From: Neoarius graeffei
Taxonomy: Eukaryota > Chordata > Actinopteri > Siluriformes > Ariidae
Direction: 5' to 3'
Length of the DNA: 64,000 bases
NCBI RefSeq assembly: GCF_027579695.1
Contig: NC_083570.1
Coordinates: forward strand, 96,661,463-96,725,462
Shown: piece by piece, positions 1-9,679 of the stretch
How the letters are laid out: every line of letters begins with the position of its first letter
Numbering within the stretch: the stretch's first letter is position 1
Position numbers and translations under genes: made by a program
Notes under the pieces: model-generated
Databases searched by the model: none
What the model was told of the DNA's origin: nothing
Seen by the model: only the letters and a program-made list of their open reading frames with translations

Positions 1-1113
1 GGACTCCACCAATCCACAGTCAGACAGATTGTGTACAAATGGAGGAAATTCAAGACCATTGTTACCCTCCCCAGGAGTGGTCGACCAACAAAGATCACTC
101 TGAGAGCAAGGCGTGTAATAGTAGGCGAGGTCACAAAGGACCCCAGGGTAACTTCTAAGCAACTGAAGGCCTCTCTTACATTGGCTAATGTTAATGTTCA
201 TGAGTCCACCATCAGGAGAACACTGAACAACAATGGTGTGCATGGCAGGGTTGCAAGGAGAAAGCCACTGCTCTCCAAAAAGAACATTGCTGCTCATCTG
301 CAGTTTGCTAAAGATCATGTAGACAAGCCAGAAAGCTATTGGAAAAATGTTTTGTGGACAGATGAGACCAAAATAGAACTTTTTGGTTTAAATGAGAAGC
401 GTTCTGTTTGGAGAAAGGAAAACACTGCATTCCAGCATAAGAACCTTATCCCATCTGTGAAACATGGTGGTGGTAGTATCATGGTTTGGGCCTGTTTTGC
501 TGCATCTGGGCCAGGACGGCTTGCCATCATTGATGGAACAAGGAATTCTGAATTATACCAGCAAATTCTAAAGGAAAATGTCCGGACATCTGTCCATGAA
601 CTGAATCTCAAGAGAAGGTGGGTCATGCAGCAAGACAATGATCCTAAGCACACAAGTTGTTCTACCAAAGAATGGTTAAAGAAGAATAAAGTTAATGTTT
701 TGGAATGGCCAAGTCAAAGTCCTGACCTTAATCCAATCAAAATGTTGTGGAAGGACCTGAAGTGAGCAGTTCATGTGAGGAAACCCACCAACATCCCAGA
801 GTTGAAGCTGTTCTGTACAGAGGAATGGGCTAAAATTCCTCCAAGCCAGTGTGCAGAACTGATCAACAGTTACTAGAAATGTTTAGTTGCAGTTATTGCT
901 GCACAAGGGGGTCACATACTTTTGCCACTCACAGATATGTAATATAGGATCATTTTCCTCAATAAATAAATGACCAAATATAATATTTTTGTCTCATTTG
1001 TTTTCTCTTTATCTACTTTTAGGACTTGTGTGAAAATCTGATGATGTTTTAGGTCATATTTATGCAAAAATATAGAAAATTCTCAAGGGTTCACAAACTT
1101 TCAAGCACCACTG
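1..1113 (+). mobile_element. Tc1-like DNA transposon, 3' portion
   Basis: The window opens inside a Tc1/mariner element. A transposase frame is followed by an AT-rich trailer and a terminal inverted repeat ending TTCAAGCACCACTG, with a TA target dinucleotide at 1114-1115. The left terminal repeat lies outside the window. The transposase is broken, so this copy cannot move by itself. Confidence 0.9.
31..876 (+). pseudogene. Tc1-like transposase, inactivated
   Basis: This was a Tc1-family transposase: a paired helix-turn-helix DNA-binding region followed by a DDE catalytic domain that cuts and pastes the element. The first Asp is in VLWTDETK and the second in QQDNDPKHT. At the third catalytic position the usual Glu of the NPIE motif is Lys (NPIKMLW). 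A TGA at 763-765 interrupts the frame where relatives have a sense codon, and homologous sequence continues in frame to a TAG at 874-876. The first residues lie before the window or use a downstream Met. The loss of the catalytic acid and the stop are independent reasons to call it dead. Confidence 0.9.
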
Positions 1114-1115
1114 TA

Positions 1116-1799
1116 AGTAATGTAGGAGACTGTTCACCAGAGTGAAAACTGACCAGTATGTTAATGCAAGAAGTTTAAGTTAAATGAAAGTAAACTCCAA
1201 ATGCTGTTGAAGATCATGCTAATTAGAAATATTAATATGCTAGTTGTTTCAGGCACTACATCCTTTATAATGTATATTAGACGATTTAGGAGTTTTTCCC
1301 TCTTAGAAATGCAAAAAGAAAAAGTCCATAGGCTGTTTACTGGGTAAGCTTGCAGATGCAAATTTATTTAGCATCATCCTGAAAAAATAAAATGCCTGAA
1401 GAGTAAAGTCTTTTCAAAACCTCTTCATGCATACTGTATTATACATGATGATGCACAGAACCAGTGGCATCCAAATAAAAATAATGTTTTGGGTTTTTTT
1501 GTCTTGTAGCAAATCTTCTGTGTTCAATGTAATATTTATATGTGCTTCATACCACCTAGGAATTGCTTTAAACTGCTTTTTGGAAATGTTTATATGAGCT
1601 GAAATATCACTAAATATCAGTCAAATGTTAGACAAATATCAGCTCATGAAAGACATTATGCATCATGAAAAATAATTTTCAGCATTATTTGTCAAGGGTT
1701 TAGGTCTAAGAGGGAAAAATGTTGAAAAATGTAGGTGTGAATTGGAAAAGCATCTTTTCATGACTACTATTTAATTTAAATTGGATACCTTCACATGCT
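1116..1799. other. AT-rich spacer, no gene seen
   Basis: Between the Tc1 end and the Gypsy target duplication I see only AT-rich sequence with short chance reading frames. No terminal repeat, splice pattern or protein similarity is recognisable. It may be old unique DNA or repeat decayed beyond recognition. Confidence 0.5.
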
Positions 1800-1804
1800 C
1801 CTTG

Positions 1805-2399
1805 TGTTAGGGTTTTGCTGGGATTCAAACCTGGTTCGCTGGTGTGATAATCCAGCAAACCCCTACTAGGCCACCAGGGGGATGACTCAAGTTCAGAGGT
1901 GTGAGGCGGAAGTAGAAAAGTATCAAAAAGTTTATTTACAATATTTACAGTCCAAACAAAAATATAATCCAAAAAACGCTCAGAAGATGAAGGGAAAAAT
2001 AAAATATCCAAAAGGTCAAAGTTAAATACAAAAGCAAAAAACTAGAAAAGAAAAGGCAAAATACCAACGCTCAGAAGATCAAAAAACAGTAAACACAAAG
2101 TCCAAAAAGTCCAAAAAGCAAAGCAAAGTGCAAAACCAAAGAGACAACGGCAAGGAACACAGAACAGAGGTAACTGGAGCTAAACATAACAGCACAAAGA
2201 CTCCGTGACAAGAGGACTGAACTCAGGGGGTATAAATACACAAAATAAATTGGAAACTGGTGACACTAATGAAAACAGGCAATCAACACCAACACAAAAC
2301 ACAGGACACAGTGGCGACCTCTAGAGGCCAAAACAAACATAGACAAAAAACAGGAAATAACAGCGGCCTCTAGAGGCCAAAACAGTCCCAGTCCTAACA
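1805..2399 (-). repeat. 3' LTR of the sushi-like Gypsy element
   Basis: 595-bp LTR, beginning and ending TGTTAG...CTAACA on the plus strand, matching 6848-7442 with few substitutions. It is preceded by the target duplication CCTTG at 1800-1804. In element orientation it follows a G-rich polypurine tract. Confidence 0.95.
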
Positions 2400-2417
2400 G
2401 GACCCCCCCCCCCTCTA
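2400..2417 (-). promoter_or_regulatory. Polypurine tract (plus-strand primer)
   Basis: Read on the minus strand, the bases just before the 3' LTR are TAGAGGGGGGGGGGGTCC. This is the expected position of the polypurine tract that primes second-strand synthesis. The pol stop codon TAG (2415-2417) overlaps its start. Confidence 0.75.
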
Positions 2418-5400
2418 GGAGCGTCTCCTGACGTTCCCAGGGCGATCCGGATGGGCCGAATGAAAGTCCTGACAATGACACAGTTCTTTATCTAAGACGT
2501 CCCGAGCGGGAACCCAGCAGCGCTCCTCAGGACCATAGCCCTCCCAGTCCACAAGATATTGCAGCCCACCGCGGACCTGGCGGGAGTCAAGCAGGCGATG
2601 CACGGTGAACACAGTCTGACCCTGGAAGATGCGGGGGGGTGGGGGGTTCCTAGGGGCAGGGGCATACGTGGATGTCAGTACGGGCCGCAACAGGGAAACA
2701 TGGAATGTGGGGTTGATCCTCAGAGTCCGGGGCAACTGGAGCCGGTAGGAGACAGGGTTCACCCTGCGCACCACCTTGAAGGGGCCAATGTAGCGAGGAG
2801 CAAGCTTGCGGTTCTCCACCCGCAGCAGAAGGTCCTTAGTGGACAGCCAAACCTGCTGCCCAGGGAGGAAAGCGTGGGCAGGTCTTCTATGGCGGTTGGC
2901 CTGAGTCTGGTTGGTTCTGGAGGTCTGGATGAGGGTCTTCCTGACCTTGCTCCAGGTCTTGCGACACCGTCTCACATATTGGTTGACCGAGGGCACCCCC
3001 GTGTCCTCCTCCTGGTCCGGGAACAGAGGTGGCTGGAACCCGAATTGGCACTGGAATGGTGACAGCTTGGTGGCCGATGACTGCAGGGTGTTGTGGGCGT
3101 ACTCTGCCCATGGCAGCCAGGTGCTCCATGATGTCAGGTTATCCATAGCCAGGTCTCGCAGGGTGGTTTCCAGGTCCTGGTTGAGCCTCTCCATCTGACC
3201 ATTGGACTGTGGGTGAAACCCAGAGGAGAGGCTGGCAGTGGCTCCAATGACCTTGCAGAACCCGTGCCACACTCGGGAGGAGAACTGGGGCCCTCGGTCT
3301 GAGACGATGTCCTGTGGGAGACCAAAGACTCGGAAGACATGATTAAAAATAAGTTTGGCTGTTTCAAGAGCAGAAGGGAGTTTGCACAGTGGTATGAAGC
3401 GGCAGGCCTTCGAGAATCTGTCGACTATAACCAAAATGACAGTGTTACCTTGAGACTCAGGGAGACCCGTGATGAAGTCGACTGCCACGTGGGACCAGGG
3501 ATGCCGGGGAATGGTCAGAGGATGCAGGAGACCCTGGGGACGCTGTCGCGGGTTCTTGGTTCTGGTGCAGACCTCACAGGACAGGACAAATGACCTTACT
3601 TCCTTCTCCATGTTAGGCCACCAGAAGCGTCTTTTCAGGAAGTCCAGGGTCCTCCGAGCTCCCGGGTGGGCGGTGAGAGGGGAAGAGTGACCCCACTGGA
3701 GAACCTTGGCCCGGGCTTGATGTGGGACGTACAAGAGGCCCGATGGCCCCGTCCCAGGACCGGGGTCCTGGCATTGGGCTCGTCGGACGGCCTCCTCAGT
3801 ACTCCAGCGGACAGGGGCCACAATCTGGGACACAGGGATAATAGGCCCGACTTCACTCTCCCTGTTAGTGGCAGAGAACAGCCTGGACAGTGCGTCAGGT
3901 TTGGTGTTCTTGGAGCTGGGGCGGTATGAGAGGGTGAAGTCAAACCGACTGAAAAACAGGGCCCACCTAGCCTGTTGTGGGTTCAGACTCTTGGCTTGCT
4001 GGAGGTACTCCAGGTTCTTGTGGTCAGTCCAAACCAGGAATGGATGTTGCGCTCCCTCCAGCCAGTGCCTCCACTCCTCAAGGGCCAATTTGACCGCTAG
4101 CAGTTCTTGATCCCCCACATCGTACTGGGACTCCGCAGGACTCAGGCGGTGGGAGAAGTAAGCGCAGGGGTGCAGCTTTCCTTCTGAATGTTGAGAGAGC
4201 ACCGCGCCAACACCACTGTCTGAGGCGTCCACCTCCACGATGAATGGTTGGGAGGTGTCCGGGAGGACCAGAATGGGTGCCGTGCAGAAGCGGTCCTTGA
4301 GGTCTTTGAATGCCTTTTCCACCTGAGGAGACCAGACATAAGATCCACTTGTCCTTTTGGTGAGGTGCAACATGGGTGCTGCTACAGAACTAAAGTTCCT
4401 GATAAACTTGCGGTAGAAGTTAGCAAATCCTAAGAACCGCTGAACCTCTTTGACGGACTTGGGAGTGGGCCAGTCCCGGACGGCCAGGGTCTTGGCTGGG
4501 TCCATTTGGAGTTGGCCTGTCCATACAATAAAACCCAGAAAGGAGACCTCGGGAACATGAAATTCGCATTTCTGGGCCTTGGTGAACAGATTGTTCTGTA
4601 GCAGCCTCTGGAGAACCTGGCGGACATGGTGGCAGTGCTCCTGCACGGTCTTGGAAAAGATAAGGATGTCGTCGAGGTAGACAAAAATGTACAGGTTAAT
4701 CATGTCCCTCAAGACGTCATTGATTAGGGCCTGAAAAACAGCTGGTGCGTTGGTGAGTCCAAAGGGCATCACCTGGTATTCGTAGTGCCCAGATGGGGTG
4801 TTAAAGGCAGTCTTCCACTTGTCTCCCTGTCGGATACGGATGAGGTGGTATGCTTTCCGTAGGTCCAACTTGGTGAAGACGGTGGCGCCTTGGAGCAGGT
4901 CAAAAGCTGTGGACATCAGCGGAAGGGGATATCAGTTGCGCACAGTGATCTTGTTCAGGCCCCTTTAGTCAATACATGCTCGGAGCCCCCCATCCTTCTT
5001 GCCGACAAAGAAGAAGCCGGCACCAGCAGGTGAGGTGGAGGGTCGAATGAACCCAGAGACCAGGGCGTCTTTGAGGTATTCCTCCATGGCCTTGCATTTT
5101 GGCTGAGAGAGGGAAAACAGTCTGCCACAAGGAGGGGTAGTCCCAGGGAGCAAGTCGATGGCACAGTCGTAGGCCCGGTGCGGAGGAAGAACGGTGGCCC
5201 TGCTCTTGCTGAAGACCTCCTGGAGATCCCAGTACTCTGTGGGAACTTGAGATAACTTGGTGAGATCAGGGGGCTCGGCAGGAGACACAGGAGAGCTAGA
5301 GAGCAGACAAGAGGCATGGCATGCAGGGCCCCATTCCACAACCTGGCTTGTTACCTAGTCTATGCGAGGGTTGTGGCGAGTAAACCAAGGAAGGCCTAGA

Positions 5401-5816
5401 ATAACTGGGAACTCAGGTGAAGGAATCAGGTGCAGGGATATTTCTTCTTTGTGACCTTGAGACTGGAGGAAGACTGGAGAAGTAACTTGGGTGACTCTTC
5501 CATCACCTAACGCTTGGCCATCGAGGGCAGACACAGACAGTGGGACTTCAAGAGGTGCAGTCGGGACATTGATACTTTGGGCGAAGTGAATATCCATAAA
5601 GTTCCCAGCCACCCCTGAGTCTAACAAAGCTTGACAAGAGTGGACAGACTCACCCCAGGAAATGGAGACCGGGATGTAGATTCCTTGGCCAGGGAGTCCG
5701 GGAGAGAGGGTAGGCCCCGTCACAACCCTCCCTCGGCTGGACGGGGCGGTCCTTTTCCTGAGAGTTCGGGACATGATGCTCGGAAGTGACCAGGCTTGCC
5801 ACAGTAGATGCAGCAC
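2415..5816 (-). pseudogene. Gypsy pol: protease-RT-RNase H-integrase-chromodomain, three stops
   Basis: The pol polyprotein copies the element RNA and inserts the DNA. The frame begins inside gag in the -1 frame. An aspartic protease (5355-5816) has the active site LLDSGVAGN. A TAG follows at about 5352-5354, where relatives have Trp. The next open piece (4965-5339) is the linker and N-terminal RT, ending at a TAA (4962-4964). A TGA follows at about 4932, then a long open stretch (2415-4916). That stretch holds the RT core with YLDD, RNase H with VEVDASDSG, a zinc-binding HHCC region, an integrase DDE core (Asp in VAVDF, Asp in VSDRG, Glu in MERLNQ) and a C-terminal chromodomain with YLVDWEGYG and CWVPA. 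Two stops look like C-to-T transitions. No functional pol can be made. Confidence 0.93.
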
Positions 5817-6703
5817 TTGTCCCTCCTTCTGCGCTTCCTCTCAGTTGCGGAGAGGCGAGTACGACCCACTTGCATGGGTTTTGGACAGTCACTGGAGGAG
5901 GTAGATGGGCTCCAGGTAGAGTTAGGGAGGCTGGGGGGGCTCAGGACTTGGCAGCGTTCTCTCATCCTGTTGTCCAGACGAGTAGAATGTGAGATGAGAG
6001 TTTCGAGGTCACTTGAGCATCCAATAGAGGCCAGGCTGTCCTTGATGGGGTCAGACAGACCATGGTTGAAGGCTGACACCAGGGCAGTCTCGTTCCATCC
6101 ACTTACTGCTGCGAGCATCCGGAACGAGATGGCGTAATCTGCGACGCTTCCTCCTTGCCGGATGGACATGAGCTTTCTGGCTGCGTTGGTACTGATGTCC
6201 GCCTGGTCAAAGACCCGAAGCATCTCTTCAGTAAATAGTTCAAAATCAGAGCACTCGGGTCCCCATCTCTGCCAGATAGCTGTTGCCCAAGCTCGTGCCT
6301 TACCAGCTAACAAGGTTATCACAAAGGCGATCTTGTGGCAATCCATAGTGTAGGTGGTAGGCTGGAGCTCAAAGGTGAGTTGGCACTGGGTAAGGAACTC
6401 CCGGCACTCACCGTGCTTGCCATCATACCTCTGTGGTGCAGGAAGGCTGGGTTCGTGAGGTGAAGGAGACAGTGTGGCGAGAGGCACTGGAGCAGGAACA
6501 GGAGATGCAGGCAGAGGTGTCAGTTGTGCCAGGGTTTTCCCAATTTGCTGAAGCAGTTCCTTGTGGCGAGCAAAGGCCTCACGTTGGCTGGTGAGCGTTC
6601 GTCCATAAGCGTCCATGGTCGCTCCAAAGCGTGTCAAAGCTGCCATGATTCCCTGAAGGTTGGCCAGGTAGACAGTTGAAGCAGCCTCTGCTGAGTCAGT
6701 CAT
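5720..6703 (-). CDS. Gypsy Gag (capsid and zinc-knuckle nucleocapsid)
   Basis: Gag assembles the particle and packages RNA. The 327-residue frame is uninterrupted. It starts at the ATG at 6701-6703, only about 14 bases inside the LTR/leader junction copy at 6717. The N-terminal 80 residues are Ala/Leu-rich with Pro-rich spacing. The middle (about 95-250) is the capsid domain, with QRYDG and the WAxxxW-type segment common to sushi and the mammalian PEG10/RTL proteins. A CCHC knuckle CCIYCGKPGHFRASC lies near residue 297. The last about 97 bases overlap pol in the -1 frame. It is the only intact protein of this element. Confidence 0.9.
   Translation of the reverse strand: MTDSAEAASTVYLANLQGIMAALTRFGATMDAYGRTLTSQREAFARHKELLQQIGKTLAQLTPLPASPVPAPVPLATLSPSPHEPSLPAPQRYDGKHGECREFLTQCQLTFELQPTTYTMDCHKIAFVITLLAGKARAWATAIWQRWGPECSDFELFTEEMLRVFDQADISTNAARKLMSIRQGGSVADYAISFRMLAAVSGWNETALVSAFNHGLSDPIKDSLASIGCSSDLETLISHSTRLDNRMRERCQVLSPPSLPNSTWSPSTSSSDCPKPMQVGRTRLSATERKRRRRDKCCIYCGKPGHFRASCPELSGKGPPRPAEGGL
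5753..5759 (-). promoter_or_regulatory. Possible -1 frameshift slippery site
   Basis: In the gag/pol overlap, gag codons read A-GGA-AAA. This is one transition away from the G-GGA-AAA class of slippery heptamers. Pol is in the -1 frame, as it should be if the ribosome slips back one base here. No downstream pseudoknot was tested, and the changed first base could weaken slippage. Confidence 0.4.
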
Positions 6704-6835
6704 GACGGAGTCTTTCTGTTAGGGTTTTGCTGGGATTCGAACCTCGTTCGTTGGTGTGATAATCCAGCAAACCCCCACTAGGCCACCAGGGGGATGACTC
6801 AAGTGCAGAGGCATGAGGCGGAAGTAGATGTCATG

Positions 6836-6846
6836 ACGGAGTCTTT
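6836..6846 (-). promoter_or_regulatory. Predicted self-priming primer binding site
   Basis: Directly inside the 5' LTR the minus strand reads AAAGACTCCGT. Unlike most LTR elements it does not begin TGG and does not look like a tRNA 3' end. It is exactly complementary to ACGGAGTCTTT in the element's own LTR (7239-7249), placed where the RNA 5' end should lie. Tf1 of fission yeast primes in this way, by folding back its own RNA 5' end. A second copy is at 6705-6715. Confidence 0.65.
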
Positions 6847-6863
6847 CTGTTAGGGTTTTGCTG

Positions 6864-6916
6864 GGATTCGAACCTCGTTCGTTGGTGTGATAATCCAGCA
6901 AACCCCCACTAGGCCA
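6864..6916 (-). promoter_or_regulatory. tRNA-like A-box/B-box pair in LTR
   Basis: On the minus strand TGGCCTAGTGG (6906-6916) fits the Pol III A box, and GGTTCGAATCC (6864-6874) is a perfect B box. The 31 bases between them match tRNA-gene geometry. The same region can form a hairpin (GGTTTTGCTGGGATT against AATCCAGCAAACC on the plus strand), and I could not fold a convincing cloverleaf. In the 3' LTR the B box has decayed to GGTTTGAATCC. Confidence 0.45.
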
Positions 6917-7238
6917 CCAGGGGGATGACTCAAGTGCAGAGGCATGAGGCGGAAGTAGAAAAGTATCAAAAAGTTTATTTACAATATTTACAGTCCAAAC
7001 AAAAATATAATCCAAAAAATGCTCAGAAGATGAAGGGAAAAATAAAATATCCAAAAGGTCAAAGTTAAATACAAAAGCAAAAAACTAGAAAAGAAAAGGC
7101 AAAATACCAACGCTCAGAAGATCAAAAAACAGTAAACACAAAGTCCAAAAAGTCCAAAAAGAAAAGCAAAGTGCAAAACCAAAGAGACAACGGCAAGGAA
7201 CACAGAACAGAGGTAACTGGAGCTAAACATAACAGCAC

Positions 7239-7281
7239 AAAGACTCCGTGACAAGAGGACTGAACTCAGGGGGTATAAATA
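7239..7281 (-). promoter_or_regulatory. Core promoter and predicted RNA 5' end of Gypsy element
   Basis: TATTTATA at 7274-7281 (minus strand) lies about 25-32 bases before ACGGAGTCTTT at 7239-7249. That puts transcription initiation at or just before the sequence complementary to the primer binding site. Confidence 0.55.
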
Positions 7282-7477
7282 CACAAAATAAATTGGAAAC
7301 AGGTGACACTAATGAAAACAGGCAATCAACACCAATACAAAACACAGGACACAGTGGCGACCTCTAGAGGCCAAAACAAACATAGACAAAAAACAGGAAT
7401 TAACAGCGGCCTCTAGAGACCAAAACAGTCCCAGTCCTAACACCTTGGATGTTTCTATGCATTACTTACAAAGTTGT

Positions 7478-9294
7478 CTCGTCTCGTCTCGTCTTATTCC
7501 ACTTCATCCGGGGCCGGGTCGTGGAGGCAGCAGTCTGAGCATGGAAGCCCAAACTTCCCTTTCCCCAGACACCTCAGCCAGTTCCTCGGGAAGAACACCG
7601 AGGCGTTCCCAGGCCAGCCAAGAGACGTAGTCCCTCCAGCGTGGCCTAGGTCTTCCCCGGGGCCTCCTCCCGGGGTGACATGCTTGGAACACCTCCCCAG
7701 GGAGGCGTCCAGGAGGCATCCTAAAGAGATGTCCGAGCCACCTCAGCTGATTCCTCTTGATATGGAGGAGCAGCAGCTCTACTCCGAGCTCCTCCCGAGT
7801 GACTGTGCTTCTCACCTTATCTCTAAGGGAGCGCCCAGCCACCCTGCGAAGGAAACTCATTTTGGGCACTTGTATCCGCGAGCTTGTTCTTTCAGTCATT
7901 ACCCAAAGCTCATGACCATCGGTGAGAGTTGGAACATAGATCGACCGGTAAATTGAGAGCTTCGCCTTTTGGCTCAGCTCCTTCTTCACCACGATGGACC
8001 GGTAAAGCGACTGCATCACTGCGGAGGCTGCACCGATCCGCCTGTCGATCTCACGCTCCATCCTTCCCTCACTCGTGAACAATATCCCAAGATACTTAAA
8101 CTCCTCCACTTGAGGCAGGACTTCTCCACCAACCTGGAGAGGGCAAGCCACCCTTTTCCGGTTGAGAACCATGGCCTCGGACTTGGAGATGCTGATTCTC
8201 ATCCCAGCCGCTTCACACTCGACTGCAAACCGCCCCAGTGCATGCTGAAGGTCCTGGTTTGAAGAAGCCAACAGGACAACATCATCCGCAAAAAGCAGAG
8301 ATGAAATCCTGTGGTTCCCAAACAGGATTCCTTCCAGCCCCTGGCTGCGCCTAGAAATTCTGTCCATAAAAATTATGAACAGAACCGATGACAAATGGCA
8401 GCCCTGCCGGAGTCCAACATGCACTGGGAACAGGTCTGACTTACTGCCGGCAATGCGAACCAGACTCCTGCTCCGTTCATACAGGGACCGGACAGCCCTT
8501 AGCAAAGAACCCCGAACCCCATACTCCCGAAGCACCCCCCACAGAATACCACAAGGGACACGGTCGAATGCCTTCTCCAGATCCACAAAGCACATGTGGA
8601 CTGGTTGGGCAAACTCCCATGAACCCTCGAGCACCCTATGAAGGGTATAGAGCTGGTCCAGTGTTCCGCGACCAGGACGAAAACCGCATTGTTCCTCCTG
8701 GATCTGAGGTTCGACTATTGGTCGAATTCTCCTCTCCAGTACCCTGGAGTAAACCTTCCCTGGGAGGCTGAGAAGTGTGATTCCCCTATAATTGGGGCAC
8801 ACTCTCCGGTCCCCTTTCTTAAAAAGAGGGACCACCACCCCAGTCTGCCACTCCAGAGGCACTGTCCCCAACCGCCACGCGATGTTGCAGAGGCATGTCA
8901 ACCAAGACAGCCCCACAACATTCAGAGACTTTAGATACTCAGGGCAGATCTCATCCACCCCCGGTGCCTTGCCACCGAGGAGCTTGCAAACCACCTCAGT
9001 GACTTCGGCTTGGGTAATGGACAAGTCCACCTCTGAGTCATCAGCCTCAGTCTCCTCAATGGAAGACTTGACGGTGGGATTGAGGAGATCCTCAAAGTAT
9101 TCCTTCCACCGCACGACAATGTCCCCAGTCGAGGTCAACAGCTCCCCACCCACACTGTAAACAGTGTTGGCAGAGTACTGCTTCCTCCTCCTGAGGCGCC
9201 GGATGGTTTGCCAGAATTTCTTCGAGGCCGACCGATAGTCCTTCTCCATGGCCTCCCCGAACTCCTCCCAGTTCCGAGTTTTTGCCTCCACAAC
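7478..9294 (-). mobile_element. Rex3-like (RTE clade) non-LTR retrotransposon, 5'-truncated
   Basis: An exact 11-bp target duplication TACAAAGTTGT flanks the element (7467-7477 and 9295-9305). The 3' end in element orientation carries short GACGA-type repeats (about 7478-7495), as expected of RTE elements. The 5' end is cut within the endonuclease-RT linker. The coding sequence contains a TGGCAGACTGGGGTGGTGGT match (8831-8850, minus) that I remember as a Rex3 PCR primer site. It lies 30 bp from the Gypsy element. Confidence 0.9.
7504..9291 (-). pseudogene. Rex3-like reverse transcriptase, N-terminally truncated
   Basis: A 595-codon frame with no internal stop encodes the reverse transcriptase and C-terminal region of an RTE-clade LINE. 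This enzyme copies LINE RNA at a nicked target. RT blocks visible are LFKKGDRR...CPNYRGI, a palm with CFVDLEKAFD (first catalytic Asp), LRQGC, and FADDVVLL (catalytic Asp pair). The C-terminal RWLGHLFRM and RPRGRPRPRWRDY segments are typical. The endonuclease domain is missing, so the first Met is only the first one after the truncation. The product alone should not mobilise. Confidence 0.9.
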
Positions 9295-9679
9295 TACAAA
9301 GTTGTTATTATTATTATTATAACTGTTAAATTAGTTAGTAATATACAGTAGAATGATCTAATTTGGTATTTGACTAACATTGTTAATATGGTAATAAAAT
9401 ATCACCAGATATTACAGATGTACTAGTATATCTCAAACAATTAGAATATCATGAAAAGATTCAATATTTTCCATCAGTTATTTAAGAAAGTGAAAATGTA
9501 ATATATTCTAGACTCATTACACATAAACTAAAATGTTTCAAGCATCTTTCCATTTTAATTTTGATAATTATGGCCTATCGTGCAAAAAAAAATCTCAAAA
9601 TACAAGAATATTTAATTTTGAGTTTGAGTAAAGCAGGATAAATACAGTGTATCTCTTGGTCTAGTTCAGTACATGTAAC

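Larger units (their letters stand above)
6717..6978 (-). repeat. 131-bp tandem duplication across LTR/leader boundary
   Basis: The unit TCATGACGGAGTCTTTC plus the first about 114 bases of the LTR occurs twice with a 131-bp period: LTR starts at 6717 and 6848, and leader motif ACGGAGTCTTT at 6705-6715 and 6836-6846. Two primer-binding motifs therefore sit inside the 5' LTR. The rest of the element is single-copy. Confidence 0.9.
1805..7442 (-). mobile_element. Ty3/Gypsy LTR retrotransposon (sushi-like chromovirus), full length
   Basis: Two 595-bp LTRs (1805-2399 and 6848-7442), both TG...CA, bracket gag and pol on the minus strand. The 5-bp target duplication CCTTG is exact at 1800-1804 and 7443-7447. 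Gag has one zinc knuckle. Pol runs protease, reverse transcriptase, RNase H, integrase, chromodomain, the order and composition of vertebrate chromoviruses of the sushi type. By hand count the LTRs differ at about 13 of 595 positions. Three stops in pol make it defective. A 131-bp tandem duplication spans the LTR/leader junction. Confidence 0.95.
6848..7442 (-). repeat. 5' LTR of the sushi-like Gypsy element
   Basis: 595 bp, the promoter LTR in element orientation. A TATA-like TATTTATA is at 7274-7281. About 30 bases downstream lies ACGGAGTCTTT (7239-7249), the predicted RNA 5' end. An AATAAA polyadenylation signal is at 6974-6979. The outer flank carries target duplication CCTTG at 7443-7447. 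Confidence 0.95.

Noticed and set aside
2559..3943. Several plus-strand frames opposite the Gypsy pol
   Set aside because: They are antisense shadows of RT and integrase codons, with no start context or domain.
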